Positions 26,364 to 34,225 of a stretch of 64,000 bases of DNA are shown here, one piece after another. Where the stretch lies: NCBI RefSeq assembly GCF_001668615.1, contig NZ_LZMC01000055.1:124001-188000 (forward strand), given 5' to 3'. Each line of letters begins with the position of its first letter. Position 1 is the stretch's first letter. Position numbers and translations under genes: made by a program. Under the pieces are notes generated by a model. It ran no database searches and was not told the DNA's origin. It worked only from the letters and a program-made list of their open reading frames with translations. This DNA is from Mycobacterium sp. 1274761.0. GTDB taxonomy: Bacteria > Actinomycetota > Actinomycetes > Mycobacteriales > Mycobacteriaceae.

Positions 26364-26909
26364 TCAGATCACCCCGAGGTATCCGATCACGCCTGCGCCG
26401 AGTACGACGATCAAAGGGTTGACGTTGGTGAACACGAAGATCCCCGTACAGACGGCGGTCAGCAGATAGGCCCGCCAGTCGTGGTCGGCGGCGCGGCTCA
26501 TCACCATCGCCGTTGCCAGGATCAGGCCGACCGTCAGCGGCGCGAAGCCCTTCTCGACCGCGGCGCGCAGCTTCGAGCGCTGCGCCTTCTGCCAGAACAG
26601 CGTGAGCACATACACCAACGTCGCCGCGGGCATCACCATGGCGACCGTGGCGACAACGCCCCCGATGATCGCGCCGGGAATGCCGCCGACTTCCAGCCCT
26701 GCCCCATAGCCGACGAGCGCGACGATCAGAATGCTCGGCCCCGGCGCGGCCTGCGAAATCGAAAACACGTCGGCGAACTGTGAGTCGGTCAGCCAGTGAT
26801 GGCCCTTCACCGCCTGCATGTGCATCTCGGGCAGCACCGCATTGCCGCCACCGATCGACAGCAGCGACAGCGACGCGAACAGGCCGGCGATCTGCAGGTA
26901 GGTGCTCAC
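26364..26909 (-). CDS. Chromate transporter half, second subunit (short-chain ChrA)
   Basis: The 181-residue hydrophobic protein is one ChrA-type domain: LLSIGGGNAVLPEMHM near the start, FSISQAAPGPSILIVALVGYGAG in the middle and five or six membrane helices. Long ChrA proteins fuse two such domains; here they are separate genes, as in short-chain ChrA pairs. CHR proteins export chromate, but many members in soil bacteria have no proven substrate. GTG 26909 overlaps the stop of the partner gene (GTGA). It converges with the Gly/Cys gene at a gap of 7 bases. Confidence 0.85.
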   Translation of the reverse strand: MSTYLQIAGLFASLSLLSIGGGNAVLPEMHMQAVKGHHWLTDSQFADVFSISQAAPGPSILIVALVGYGAGLEVGGIPGAIIGGVVATVAMVMPAATLVYVLTLFWQKAQRSKLRAAVEKGFAPLTVGLILATAMVMSRAADHDWRAYLLTAVCTGIFVFTNVNPLIVVLGAGVIGYLGVI

Positions 26910-27484
26910 GCGGCGGCACGCTTTCTCGGCCACGCCCAAACCAGCGCGACCGGCGCGACGATCGCGAGCGTGACCGGAAGTGGCCAGCGCACAAGGCCAT
27001 TCAGGATGAAGCAGGCAAGCGCCAGCAGCAGCGGCATCAGCGAGGTCAGGCATTTGCGGCCGGTCTGGATCACCATCGCGATGGTCAGCGCCACCGCGGC
27101 GGCCGACGCCCCGTGCAGAACGCTCTTGACCGCGGGCACCTCCTTGAAGCGGAAGTAGATGAAGCCCATCAGCAGGACGAACGCCAGCGGCAGCAGGGTC
27201 AGCCCGATCAGCGCCGCCACGGCACCGGAGACGCCTTTCATCTTGGTGCCGACGAACACCGCCATGTTCACCTGGTTGGCGCCGGGCAGGATGCGGCACA
27301 TCGTCATGGCGCTGAGGAACTCTTCCTCACCCATCCAGTGCTTCTCGACGACGAGGACCTCCCGCGACCAGGCCGACAGGCCGCCGCCGAAAGACGCGAG
27401 CGCGATGTGGTTGAACGTCGTTGCCAATTCGAACAGGGAGACCGAGACCGCGGTGGGCTCGTCTTCTCCTCGCGTGGGGGTCAC
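26906..27484 (-). CDS. Chromate transporter half, first subunit (short-chain ChrA)
   Basis: The 192-residue protein is the other ChrA domain: FNHIALASFGGGLSAWSREVLV, then MCRILPGANQVNMAVFVGTKMKG and four to five more helices. With the following gene it would form a heteromeric CHR transporter. GTG 27484 overlaps the stop of the phospholipase D-like gene (GTGA), and the stop overlaps the next start, so the three genes are tightly coupled. The first 15 residues before SLFELATTF are weakly supported and a later start is possible. Confidence 0.83.
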   Translation of the reverse strand: MTPTRGEDEPTAVSVSLFELATTFNHIALASFGGGLSAWSREVLVVEKHWMGEEEFLSAMTMCRILPGANQVNMAVFVGTKMKGVSGAVAALIGLTLLPLAFVLLMGFIYFRFKEVPAVKSVLHGASAAAVALTIAMVIQTGRKCLTSLMPLLLALACFILNGLVRWPLPVTLAIVAPVALVWAWPRKRAAA

Positions 27485-28470
27485 TCGTGGAGGAGATCGT
27501 GGTCGTGCGGGAAGTCGTCCTCCTCGTGGTGGGCGGAGTCCAGCGGGTCCGGCGCGTCGTAGTGATGTGAGGCGTCCCAGTCGGAGTCGAACACCTCCTT
27601 CAGCCGGCCGACGGTCTCCGGGTCGTCGGTGAGGATGCCCAGCTCGCGACGAAGATCGAAGGCGCTTCTGTCGATGTTCATCGACCCGACCAGGGCTCTG
27701 GTGTTGTCGACGATGATCAGCTTGGCGTGCACGCGCAGGTTCTTCTGCTTGTGCACCTTGACCCCGAACCGCTTGAGCGTGCGCAGCGACGCGAAGGTGT
27801 CGAGGATGTCCCATTCGCTGATGCCGTGCTTACCGCCGCACAGCACGTGCACTTTGACGCCGCGGTGGGCCGCCGCGGCCAGCCGCTCGAGGATCACCGC
27901 GTCGACGAATTTGGGATGCTGCACATCGAGCCGGTGTTCGGCCATGTCGATGAACTGGGCCATGTGGTAGCGGGAGTTGGCGTTGCTCCACAACAGCCCT
28001 TCATAAATTCCGGGTCTCCAGTCGAGGTGGTCCCAGTCGGCGTTGAAGACCTCGACGATCTGCGCCACGTGGCACGGGTTGTAGGTGATCACGCCGTAGT
28101 CGCGGGTCAGCGTGAAGTACTTCTCCATCAGGTTGAAGGTGGCGACGAGGGCCGCCTTCCCGTCGACGACGATGGACTTCTCGTGCGTCACGTAGAACTT
28201 GGAGCTGGCCCACTGGACGGCGATTCCGGCTTTCTGGAATTGCTCGTACGTTTCGTCGTTGGCCCGATCACCGCCCGACCGTTGCGCGTTGAGCATGACT
28301 CGAACGTCGACCCCGGCCCGCTTTTTGGCAATGACGGCGGCGATCAACGTGGGTTCGGTGAACGTGAATTGTTTGATCAGCAGTGACGATTCGGCCGAGT
28401 CGATGAACCCGAGAACCGGTTCCACGCCGTCGTCGGGTTCGACGATCAAGCGGGGAGGGGGCGTCAGCAT
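27481..28470 (-). CDS. Phospholipase D-like protein with His/Asp-rich tail
   Basis: The 329-residue protein has two HKD motifs: H96-x-K98-x4-D103 and H248-x-K250-x4-D255. They form one active site in cardiolipin synthase and PLD-type enzymes that cleave or transfer phosphodiesters. There is no clear membrane helix or signal, so it is not a typical cardiolipin synthase. The last 35 residues hold seven His and many Asp/Glu (SHHYD, SAHHEEDD, PHDHD), a likely metal-binding tail. It is coupled with the two ChrA halves by GTGA overlaps. Its substrate, lipid or nucleic acid, is open. Confidence 0.87.
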   Translation of the reverse strand: MLTPPPRLIVEPDDGVEPVLGFIDSAESSLLIKQFTFTEPTLIAAVIAKKRAGVDVRVMLNAQRSGGDRANDETYEQFQKAGIAVQWASSKFYVTHEKSIVVDGKAALVATFNLMEKYFTLTRDYGVITYNPCHVAQIVEVFNADWDHLDWRPGIYEGLLWSNANSRYHMAQFIDMAEHRLDVQHPKFVDAVILERLAAAAHRGVKVHVLCGGKHGISEWDILDTFASLRTLKRFGVKVHKQKNLRVHAKLIIVDNTRALVGSMNIDRSAFDLRRELGILTDDPETVGRLKEVFDSDWDASHHYDAPDPLDSAHHEEDDFPHDHDLLHE

Positions 28471-28517
28471 GGTTTCGGGATGCTAGCACCGCCGAATAGG
28501 CGGCGCTTTGCTATCGA

Positions 28518-28570
28518 TGAACGTTCACCTTCGCCGTGACACGGCGGTGACATGACCGAAGCGAAGGTGA
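28518..28570. promoter_or_regulatory. prrA upstream region with nested inverted repeats
   Basis: The palindrome TGAACGTTCA (28518-28527) is followed by a 10-bp inverted repeat, TCACCTTCGC (28525-28534) and GCGAAGGTGA (28561-28570). A further hairpin GCCGTG-A-CACGGC (28533-28545) lies between. The cluster ends 50 bases before prrA and could be an operator, possibly for PrrA itself, or an mRNA leader structure. Confidence 0.55.
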
Positions 28571-28620
28571 TAGCGGCCCGGTCTTGTGCCTATCCCAATC
28601 GGCGTGGCGGATCAGGCAAG

Positions 28621-29331
28621 ATGGCGTGCATGGACAGTAGTTCGGTATCTCCACGGGTACTGGTTGTCGATGACGACGACGACGTGCTCGCGTCCCTGGA
28701 GCGCGGGCTGCGGCTGTCCGGATTCGATGTCGCGACAGCCAAAGACGGCGCCGAAGCGCTGCGCAGTGCCACCGAGACCAGGCCCGATGCGATCGTGCTC
28801 GACATCAACATGCCGGTGCTGGACGGCGTAAGCGTCGTCACCGCCTTGCGGGCGATGGACAACGACGTCCCGGTCTGTGTGCTGTCGGCCCGCAGCTCGG
28901 TCGACGACCGGGTCGCTGGGCTCGAGGCCGGCGCTGACGATTATCTGGTCAAGCCGTTCGTGCTGGCTGAGCTGGTGGCCCGGGTGAAGGCGCTGCTGCG
29001 ACGCCGCGGCGCGACGGCGACGTTCTCGTCGGAGACCATCTCCGTGGGCCCGCTCGAGGTCGACATTCCCGGCCGCCGCGCCCGCGTCAACGGCGTCGAT
29101 GTCGACTTGACCAAGCGCGAGTTCGACTTGCTGGCGGTGCTGGCCGAGCACAAGACCGCGGTGCTGTCGCGGGCCCAATTGCTAGAGCTGGTATGGGGTT
29201 ACGACTTCGCCGCCGACACCAACGTGGTTGACGTCTTCATCGGTTACCTGCGCCGCAAGCTGGAGGCCGGCGGCGCACCGCGGCTGTTGCACACCGTGCG
29301 CGGGGTGGGGTTCGTGCTGAGGCAGCAGTGA
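28621..29331 (+). CDS. prrA: PrrA, OmpR-family response regulator
   Basis: The 236-residue protein is nearly identical to M. tuberculosis PrrA in length and sequence. The receiver domain (residues about 12-125) has the phospho-acceptor D61 in [11 protein letters not shown] and the conserved K in DDYLVKPF. A winged-helix DNA-binding domain follows ([24 protein letters not shown]). PrrAB is an essential two-component system in mycobacteria, linked to respiration, nitrogen response and intracellular growth. ATG 28621 aligns with the known start; ATG 28630 is also possible. A 32-bp tandem repeat begins at its last codons and separates it from prrB. Confidence 0.95.
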   Translation: MACMDSSSVSPRVLVVDDDDDVLASLERGLRLSGFDVATAKDGAEALRSATETRPDAIVLDINMPVLDGVSVVTALRAMDNDVPVCVLSARSSVDDRVAGLEAGADDYLVKPFVLAELVARVKALLRRRGATATFSSETISVGPLEVDIPGRRARVNGVDVDLTKREFDLLAVLAEHKTAVLSRAQLLELVWGYDFAADTNVVDVFIGYLRRKLEAGGAPRLLHTVRGVGFVLRQQ

Positions 29332-29427
29332 TGAGCGCTTGCGCGAAGAACAGGCAGCAGTGATGAGCGCTTGCGCGAAGAACAGGCAGCAGTGATGAGC
29401 GCTTGCGCGAAGAACAGCCAGCAGTAG
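29321..29427 (+). repeat. Three perfect 32-bp tandem repeats with chained mini-ORFs between prrA and prrB
   Basis: Units of 32 bases at 29321-29352, 29353-29384 and 29385-29416 are identical; a degenerate fourth begins at 29417. Each unit contains TGATG, so stop and start overlap. Three ORFs of ten codons ([10 protein letters not shown] twice, then MSACAKNSQQ) at 29331-29363, 29363-29395 and 29395-29427 follow one another. The first begins in the prrA stop codon, and the last ends 4 bases before the prrB start. This could pass ribosomes from prrA to prrB. Confidence 0.9.
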
Positions 29428-29431
29428 TGCG

Positions 29432-30772
29432 ATGGCCCCGCTGTCGCGGTTCCTGCGCCGCACGCCCTCGTTACGCACCAGGGTGGCGTTCGCGACAGCC
29501 ATCGCCGCCGCGATCGTGGTCGGCATCGTCGGCACCGTCGTGTGGATCGGCATCACCAACGACCGCAAGGAACGACTAGACCGTCGTCTCGACGAAGCGG
29601 CCGGGTTCGCGATCCCCTTCCTGCCGCGCGGGCTCGACGAGATCCCGAAGTCGCCCAACGACCAGGACGCCGTCATCACCGTCCGCAAGGGCGACCAGGT
29701 GACCTCCAACTCCAATGTGGTGCTGCCGCAGCTGCCCGCGGGGTACGCCGACACCTACGTCAACGGGGTGCGGTACCGGGTGCGAACGGTCGAGATCCGC
29801 GCGCCCGAACCGATGTCGGTGGCCGTCGGCGCCACCTACGACGCGACGATCGCCGACACCAACAACCTGCATCGCCGCGTGCTGATCATCTGCACGTTCG
29901 CGATCGGGGCGGCGACGTTCGCCGGATGGCTGCTCGCCGCGTTCGCGGTGCGTCCGCTGAAGCGGCTCGCCCAGCAGACCCGCCAGATCGACGCCGGTGA
30001 CGAGGCGCCCGACGTCGAAGTCCGCGGGGCCACCGAGGCCGTCGAGATCGCCGAGGCGGTCAAGGGCATGCTGCAACGCATCTGGACCGAGCAGGACCGC
30101 ACGAAGGCGGCCTTGGCATCGGCGCGTGACTTCTCGGCGGTGTCGGCACACGAACTTCGCACGCCTTTGACGGCGATGCGCACCAACCTCGAGGTGTTGT
30201 CGACGCTGGACCTGGGCGACGAACAACGCAAGGAGGTCATCAACGACGTCATCCGCACGCAGTCCCGCGTCGAGGAAACACTGAGCGCGCTGGAGCGTCT
30301 GGCCCAAGGCGAACTGTCGACCTCCGATGACCATGTTCCGGTCGACATCACCGAACTGCTCGACCGCGCCGCCCATGACGCCATGCGCGTCTACCCGGAT
30401 CTCGACGTGTCACTGGTGCCGGCGCCGACCGTGATCATCGTCGGGCTGCCCGCGGGCTTGCGGCTCGCGGTGGACAACGCGATCGCCAACGCGGTCAAGC
30501 ACGGCGGCGCCACCCGGGTGCAGCTTTCGGCGGTGAGTTCGCGGGCGGGCGTGGAGATCGCGATCGACGACGACGGCGTCGGCATTCCCGAAGAGGAACG
30601 CGACATCGTGTTCGAACGCTTCTCCCGGGGCTCTACGGCCTCGGCGTCGGGGTCGGGCCTCGGTCTGGCGCTGGTGGCACAGCAGGCCGAATTGCACAGC
30701 GGCACAGCGTCATTGCAGGCCAGTCCGTTGGGCGGAGCGCGGTTGTTGTTGCGGCTGCCGGGCCCACGCTAA
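29432..30772 (+). CDS. prrB: PrrB, sensor histidine kinase
   Basis: The 446-residue protein matches M. tuberculosis PrrB. It has two membrane helices (residues about 16-36 and 150-172) around a periplasmic sensor segment, a HAMP region, and the phospho-acceptor H240 in SAHELRTPLTAMRTN. A GHKL ATPase follows, with DNAIANAVKHGG (N box), DDDGVGIPEEE and GSGLGLALV. It phosphorylates PrrA. Start ATG 29432 gives the known N-terminus; no strong ribosome site is seen, so coupling through the upstream mini-ORFs is plausible. The stop shares CTAA with the convergent arfC stop. Confidence 0.95.
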   Translation: MAPLSRFLRRTPSLRTRVAFATAIAAAIVVGIVGTVVWIGITNDRKERLDRRLDEAAGFAIPFLPRGLDEIPKSPNDQDAVITVRKGDQVTSNSNVVLPQLPAGYADTYVNGVRYRVRTVEIRAPEPMSVAVGATYDATIADTNNLHRRVLIICTFAIGAATFAGWLLAAFAVRPLKRLAQQTRQIDAGDEAPDVEVRGATEAVEIAEAVKGMLQRIWTEQDRTKAALASARDFSAVSAHELRTPLTAMRTNLEVLSTLDLGDEQRKEVINDVIRTQSRVEETLSALERLAQGELSTSDDHVPVDITELLDRAAHDAMRVYPDLDVSLVPAPTVIIVGLPAGLRLAVDNAIANAVKHGGATRVQLSAVSSRAGVEIAIDDDGVGIPEEERDIVFERFSRGSTASASGSGLGLALVAQQAELHSGTASLQASPLGGARLLLRLPGPR

Positions 30773-30867
30773 TTGTCGTCGCCGACCCTGCCGATCACCA
30801 GGAACAGCGTCAGCACCAGGCCGAGGACGAACGCCACGGCCACCAGCCACCAGTTGACGTCGTGCAT
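30769..30867 (-). CDS. arfC: Very small membrane protein in ArfC position
   Basis: The 32-residue product MHDVNWWLVAVAFVLGLVLT... is one membrane helix with a short charged end GRVGDDN. Its start overlaps the stop of the ArfB-like gene (TGATG). By position it corresponds to arfC (Rv0901), which is much longer in M. tuberculosis, so here only the N-terminal membrane segment is kept or the genes are not equivalent. The symbol is positional. Confidence 0.6.
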   Translation of the reverse strand: MHDVNWWLVAVAFVLGLVLTLFLVIGRVGDDN

Positions 30868-30992
30868 CAGCGTGTCTCCACGCTTGGCTCCTCGCTTGTC
30901 GCCGTGACCACCACACCGGCGATCAGCCAGGCGACCAGCGAGCCTGCAACGAATGCCATCAGGTACCACAGCCACTGGATGACGAAGTCCAT
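30867..30992 (-). CDS. arfB: ArfB-like small membrane protein
   Basis: The 41-residue protein starts MDFVIQWLWYLMAFVAGSLV, which closely resembles ArfB (Rv0900). It has one membrane helix and a short polar end. ATG 30992 directly follows the arfA stop codon. In M. tuberculosis, arfA-arfB-arfC are needed together for rapid ammonia release and growth at acid pH. The overlap with the next gene (TGATG) supports a coupled operon. Confidence 0.8.
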   Translation of the reverse strand: MDFVIQWLWYLMAFVAGSLVAWLIAGVVVTATSEEPSVETR

Positions 30993-31550
30993 CTATCCCA
31001 CCTGAATGTTGTTTACAACGCGCATGTTCGGCCACGCCGCCTTGACCGCCGACTGGACTTCGTTCCTCGAGTCCTCGGCCGGCGCGTGACCGCTGAGAGT
31101 GACGGTGTCGCCCTTGAGCTCGAAGCGGAAACCCGTGATGTCGACGGCCGAGCCCAGAATCGAGCCAAGGGCCGCGAAATCAGGTGCGTTGCCGCCCGGC
31201 TTGACGGTGATGTTGTCGACCAAGGTGATGCCGGAACCGAACGCCAGCTTGAGGCTCTGGGACAGCGACGTTTTCGCCTCGACGCTGGGAAGCTCACCGC
31301 CGAGCGTGAAGCCGTTGCCGGTCTGCGCAATCGACAACGGCGCGAAATTCGTCTGCGGTGGCGTCTGGGCTTCGGTGCTCGTGGGTGCCGTCAGCGTCGC
31401 CGATGGGTTCACGCTGGCCGCGCCGGCATCGACCTCGACGTCCGGTGTTCTCATCGCCGCCCACCCGATCACGGCCAGCAGCAGCGGTATTGACACCAAG
31501 GCAACGAACCAGGCCGCGCCCAACCGGTGTCGGACATAGCGGTGCGCCAT
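30993..31550 (-). CDS. arfA: ArfA (OmpATb) homologue lacking the OmpA domain
   Basis: The 185-residue protein has a membrane anchor at residues about 12-33 and a Thr/Pro-rich linker. Two BON-type repeats follow (residues about 75-185), ending AWPNMRVVNNIQVG. This matches the N-terminal half of M. tuberculosis OmpATb (about 326 residues), whose C-terminal OmpA domain binds peptidoglycan. That domain is absent: the frame stops at the place where the linker to OmpA would start, and arfB follows with no spare DNA. It lies 5 bases after the FKBP gene on the same strand. Confidence 0.85.
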   Translation of the reverse strand: MAHRYVRHRLGAAWFVALVSIPLLLAVIGWAAMRTPDVEVDAGAASVNPSATLTAPTSTEAQTPPQTNFAPLSIAQTGNGFTLGGELPSVEAKTSLSQSLKLAFGSGITLVDNITVKPGGNAPDFAALGSILGSAVDITGFRFELKGDTVTLSGHAPAEDSRNEVQSAVKAAWPNMRVVNNIQVG

Positions 31551-31555
31551 GTCGA

Positions 31556-31918
31556 TCAGCGAACGTCCAGCAGGTCGATGATGAAAATCAGCGTCTTGCC
31601 CGACAACCGGTGGCCGCCGCCCGCCGGTCCGTAGGCCTGGGCAGGTGGGATGGTGAGCCGGCGCCGACCGCCGACGCGCATGCCCGGGATACCGTCCTGC
31701 CAGCCCTGGATCAGGCCCCGCAGGGGTAACTCGATCGACTCGCCGCGGTTCCACGAGCTGTCGAACTCTTCGCCGGTGTCGTACTCGACGCCGACATAGT
31801 GCACGGTCACCGTGCCGCCCGGCACCGCTTCCGCACCGTCGCCGACCGTGATGTCTTCGATGACCAGCGAGGTCGGTGCCGGTCCGTTCGGAAATTCCAC
31901 CTCGGGTTTAGTCGCCAC
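31556..31918 (-). CDS. FKBP-type peptidyl-prolyl cis-trans isomerase
   Basis: The 120-residue protein is a single FKBP domain: VTVHYVGVEYDTGEEFDSSW, LIQGWQDGIPGMRVGGRRRLTIPP and LIFIIDLLDVR. It speeds proline isomerisation during protein folding. No signal peptide is seen, so it is probably cytosolic. The start is GTG 31918. It is the first gene of a run with arfA, arfB and arfC, spaced by 5 bases or less, and may help fold the Arf proteins. Confidence 0.9.
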   Translation of the reverse strand: MATKPEVEFPNGPAPTSLVIEDITVGDGAEAVPGGTVTVHYVGVEYDTGEEFDSSWNRGESIELPLRGLIQGWQDGIPGMRVGGRRRLTIPPAQAYGPAGGGHRLSGKTLIFIIDLLDVR

Positions 31919-31980
31919 GGTGGGCTAGGTTACGCGTCAATCGCGTTAAGCCCGACCGTAGGAGCGGGCACACTGGATTC

Positions 31981-32229
31981 GTGGCAGCTGAAAATAACCC
32001 CCTGGCCCGTATCCGCGAACTCGTCGACGAGGAGCGCGAGTTGCGGGAGCGCTTGCAGCGGCATGAGATAAGTGCAGATGAGGAGCATTCCCGTCTGCGT
32101 GCGCTGGAGGTGGAGCTCGACCAGTGCTGGGACCTGTTGCGGCAACGCCGCGCGCTGCGGGAGACCGGCGGCGATCCCCGCGAAGCCCAGGTGCGACCTC
32201 CGGATGAGGTCGAGGGCTATCTCAATTGA
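31981..32229 (+). CDS. DUF2630 family small protein (Rv0898c type)
   Basis: The 82-residue protein matches Rv0898c: a helical pattern NPLARIRELVDEERELRERL, then LDQCWDLLRQRRALRETGGDPREA and a final VEGYLN. It is probably a coiled coil. Its function is unknown, but it is conserved in mycobacteria next to the oxidoreductase gene that follows. The start is GTG 31981. The stop overlaps the TTG start of the next gene (TTGA). Confidence 0.88.
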   Translation: MAAENNPLARIRELVDEERELRERLQRHEISADEEHSRLRALEVELDQCWDLLRQRRALRETGGDPREAQVRPPDEVEGYLN

Positions 32230-33788
32230 TCACCGATCCGCGCTGCGACGTGGTCGTGGTCGGTGGTGGGCACAATGCCCTGGTTGCGGCCGCTTACCTG
32301 GCCCGAGCCGGTCGGCGGGTGCGGATCCTCGAACGGCTTGACCACGTCGGCGGCGCGGCCATATCGGCGCATGCGTTCGAAGGCGTCGATGCCCGGCTGT
32401 CGCGGTATTCGTACCTGGTCAGCCTGCTGCCGCGACGCATCATCGACAACCTCGGGCTGCGGGTGCGGCTGGCGCGGCGTCGTTATTCGTCGTACACGCC
32501 CGATCCGGCGAACGGAGGGCGGACCGGGCTGCTCGTCGGCCCGTCAACCACGTTCGCCGCGGTTGCCGCCGCTGCCGACGCCGAGCCGTTCGCCTCGTTC
32601 TACCGGCGCGCGCGAACCGTCACCACTCGGCTGTGGCCCACGTTGACGGCACCGCTCATGTCGCGGTCGGATGCGTTCAGCCATGTGGTGGCCGGCGGGG
32701 ACGTAGACGCGGAGTCGGCGTGGGAGACGTTGGTCTGCGAGCCGATCGGGCATGGCATCTGCGAAGCCGTGGACAGCGATCTGGTCCGGGGTGTGATGGC
32801 CACCGACGCGTTGATCGGCACCTTCGTCCGTCTCGACGATCCTTCGCTGCGGCAGAATATCTGCTTCCTGTATCACCTCATCGGCAACGGCTCCGGGGAA
32901 TGGAACGTGCCGATCGGCGGGATGGGCGCAGTGAGCGGCGCGCTGGCCGCTGCGGCCGCCGGCTACGGCGCCGAAATCACCACCAGCGCAGAGGTTTACG
33001 CGATCGACCCGGATGGTGAGGTGTGTTATGTGCGCGACGGCCGCGAACACCGGGTGCACGCCGACTACATCCTGGCGGGCGTGACGCCGGCGGTATTGGC
33101 GCAGTTGGTCGGTGCTGCGCCGCCGGCCATGGCGCCGGGAGCACAGGTCAAGGTGAACCTGCTGCTCCGGCGCCTACCGCGGCTGCGCGACGAAACCGTC
33201 TCCCCCGAACAGGCTTTCGGCGGCACATTTCACATCAACGAGAACTACAGCCAGCTCGATGCCGCGTACTCCCGTGCAGCCGGCGGGTCGGTCCCCGACC
33301 CGTTGCCGTGCGAAATCTACTGCCATTCGCTGACCGACCCGTCGATCCTGTCGGAGGAGCTTGCGGGGTCGGGCGCGCAGACCCTGACGGTGTTCGGCCT
33401 GCACACGCCGCATCATCTGGCGGCAGGGGCGGATCCCGATCGGCTGCGCGAAGATCTGACGTCGGCGGCGCTTCACTCGCTCAATTCCGTGCTCGCCGAA
33501 CCGATTCAGGATGTGCTGATGGAGGACGCGTCCGGCCGGCTCTGCATCGAGGCAAAGACCACCCAAGACCTGGAGCGCACGCTGGGGATGACGGCGGGCA
33601 ACATCTTCCACGGTGCGTTGGCGTGGCCGTTCGTCGAGGATGATGAGCCTCTGGATACCCCTGCCCGGCGCTGGGGTGTGGCGACCGATCACGAGCGAAT
33701 CCTGTTGTGCGGATCTGGTTCTCGCCGAGGTGGCGCAGTGTCAGGACTCGGCGGCCACAGTGCGGCGATGGCGGTGCTCGACCAGTAA
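32226..33788 (+). CDS. FAD/NAD(P)-dependent oxidoreductase, phytoene desaturase-like (Rv0897c type)
   Basis: The 520-residue protein has an N-terminal dinucleotide fold VVVVGGGHNALVAAAYLARAGRRVRILER and a C-terminal FAD region with GSGSRRGGAVSGLGGHSAAMAVL. That pattern fits the phytoene desaturase/amine oxidase group. It could desaturate or isomerise a polyene or lipid; the substrate is unknown. The start is the rare codon TTG 32226, chosen because TTGA overlaps the preceding stop and no ATG or GTG fits before the nucleotide-binding motif. It converges with a MarR gene. Confidence 0.87.
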   Translation: MITDPRCDVVVVGGGHNALVAAAYLARAGRRVRILERLDHVGGAAISAHAFEGVDARLSRYSYLVSLLPRRIIDNLGLRVRLARRRYSSYTPDPANGGRTGLLVGPSTTFAAVAAAADAEPFASFYRRARTVTTRLWPTLTAPLMSRSDAFSHVVAGGDVDAESAWETLVCEPIGHGICEAVDSDLVRGVMATDALIGTFVRLDDPSLRQNICFLYHLIGNGSGEWNVPIGGMGAVSGALAAAAAGYGAEITTSAEVYAIDPDGEVCYVRDGREHRVHADYILAGVTPAVLAQLVGAAPPAMAPGAQVKVNLLLRRLPRLRDETVSPEQAFGGTFHINENYSQLDAAYSRAAGGSVPDPLPCEIYCHSLTDPSILSEELAGSGAQTLTVFGLHTPHHLAAGADPDRLREDLTSAALHSLNSVLAEPIQDVLMEDASGRLCIEAKTTQDLERTLGMTAGNIFHGALAWPFVEDDEPLDTPARRWGVATDHERILLCGSGSRRGGAVSGLGGHSAAMAVLDQ

Positions 33789-33799
33789 CCGCCCGAACG

Positions 33800-34225
33800 C
33801 TATTTCTCGGTCACCTTGCTCAGGATCGCTTCCAGCTTCGACAGCTCGGCTTCGTCGAGATTTAGCAGGACTTCGGGCGCGGGGTCGTCGGTCGCGTCGA
33901 TCGTCGCCACCATGTCGCGACCGGCGTCAGTCAGCGACACCACCTTGCACCGCCGATTGGTCGGGTCGGTCTCCCGCACGACGAGGCCGCGCTCCTCCAG
34001 ATCGTTGACGGCCACGGTGGCCGCAGGCGCGTCGATTGTCGCCGCCTGTGCGATCTGCTTGACCGTCATGGGTTGGCGGGCCAGCCGGCTGAGAATGCGA
34101 ATCCGGCTGAACGGCAAACCCGTCCGCTCTATCACCGCACGTTTCCAGCTGTCGCGGTTGTCGATCACCAGCGCGGCCATTGCGCGCCAAACGGTGTCGG
34201 CCAACGGGTTAGCGGACATGGACAC
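33800..34225 (-). CDS. MarR family transcriptional regulator
   Basis: The 141-residue protein has a MarR winged helix: TVKQIAQAATIDAPAATVAVNDLEERGLVVRETDPTNRR (residues about 53-95). The start is GTG 34225 or ATG 34219; both overlap the end of the upstream MFS gene, so the two are co-transcribed. A drug-like ligand and control of the MFS exporter are typical for such pairs. A TAGTTGT direct repeat upstream of the MFS gene could be its operator. Confidence 0.88.
   Translation of the reverse strand: MSMSANPLADTVWRAMAALVIDNRDSWKRAVIERTGLPFSRIRILSRLARQPMTVKQIAQAATIDAPAATVAVNDLEERGLVVRETDPTNRRCKVVSLTDAGRDMVATIDATDDPAPEVLLNLDEAELSKLEAILSKVTEK

Noticed and set aside
29321..29427. CRISPR array
   Set aside because: The repeats are directly adjacent with no spacers, and no cas gene is near.
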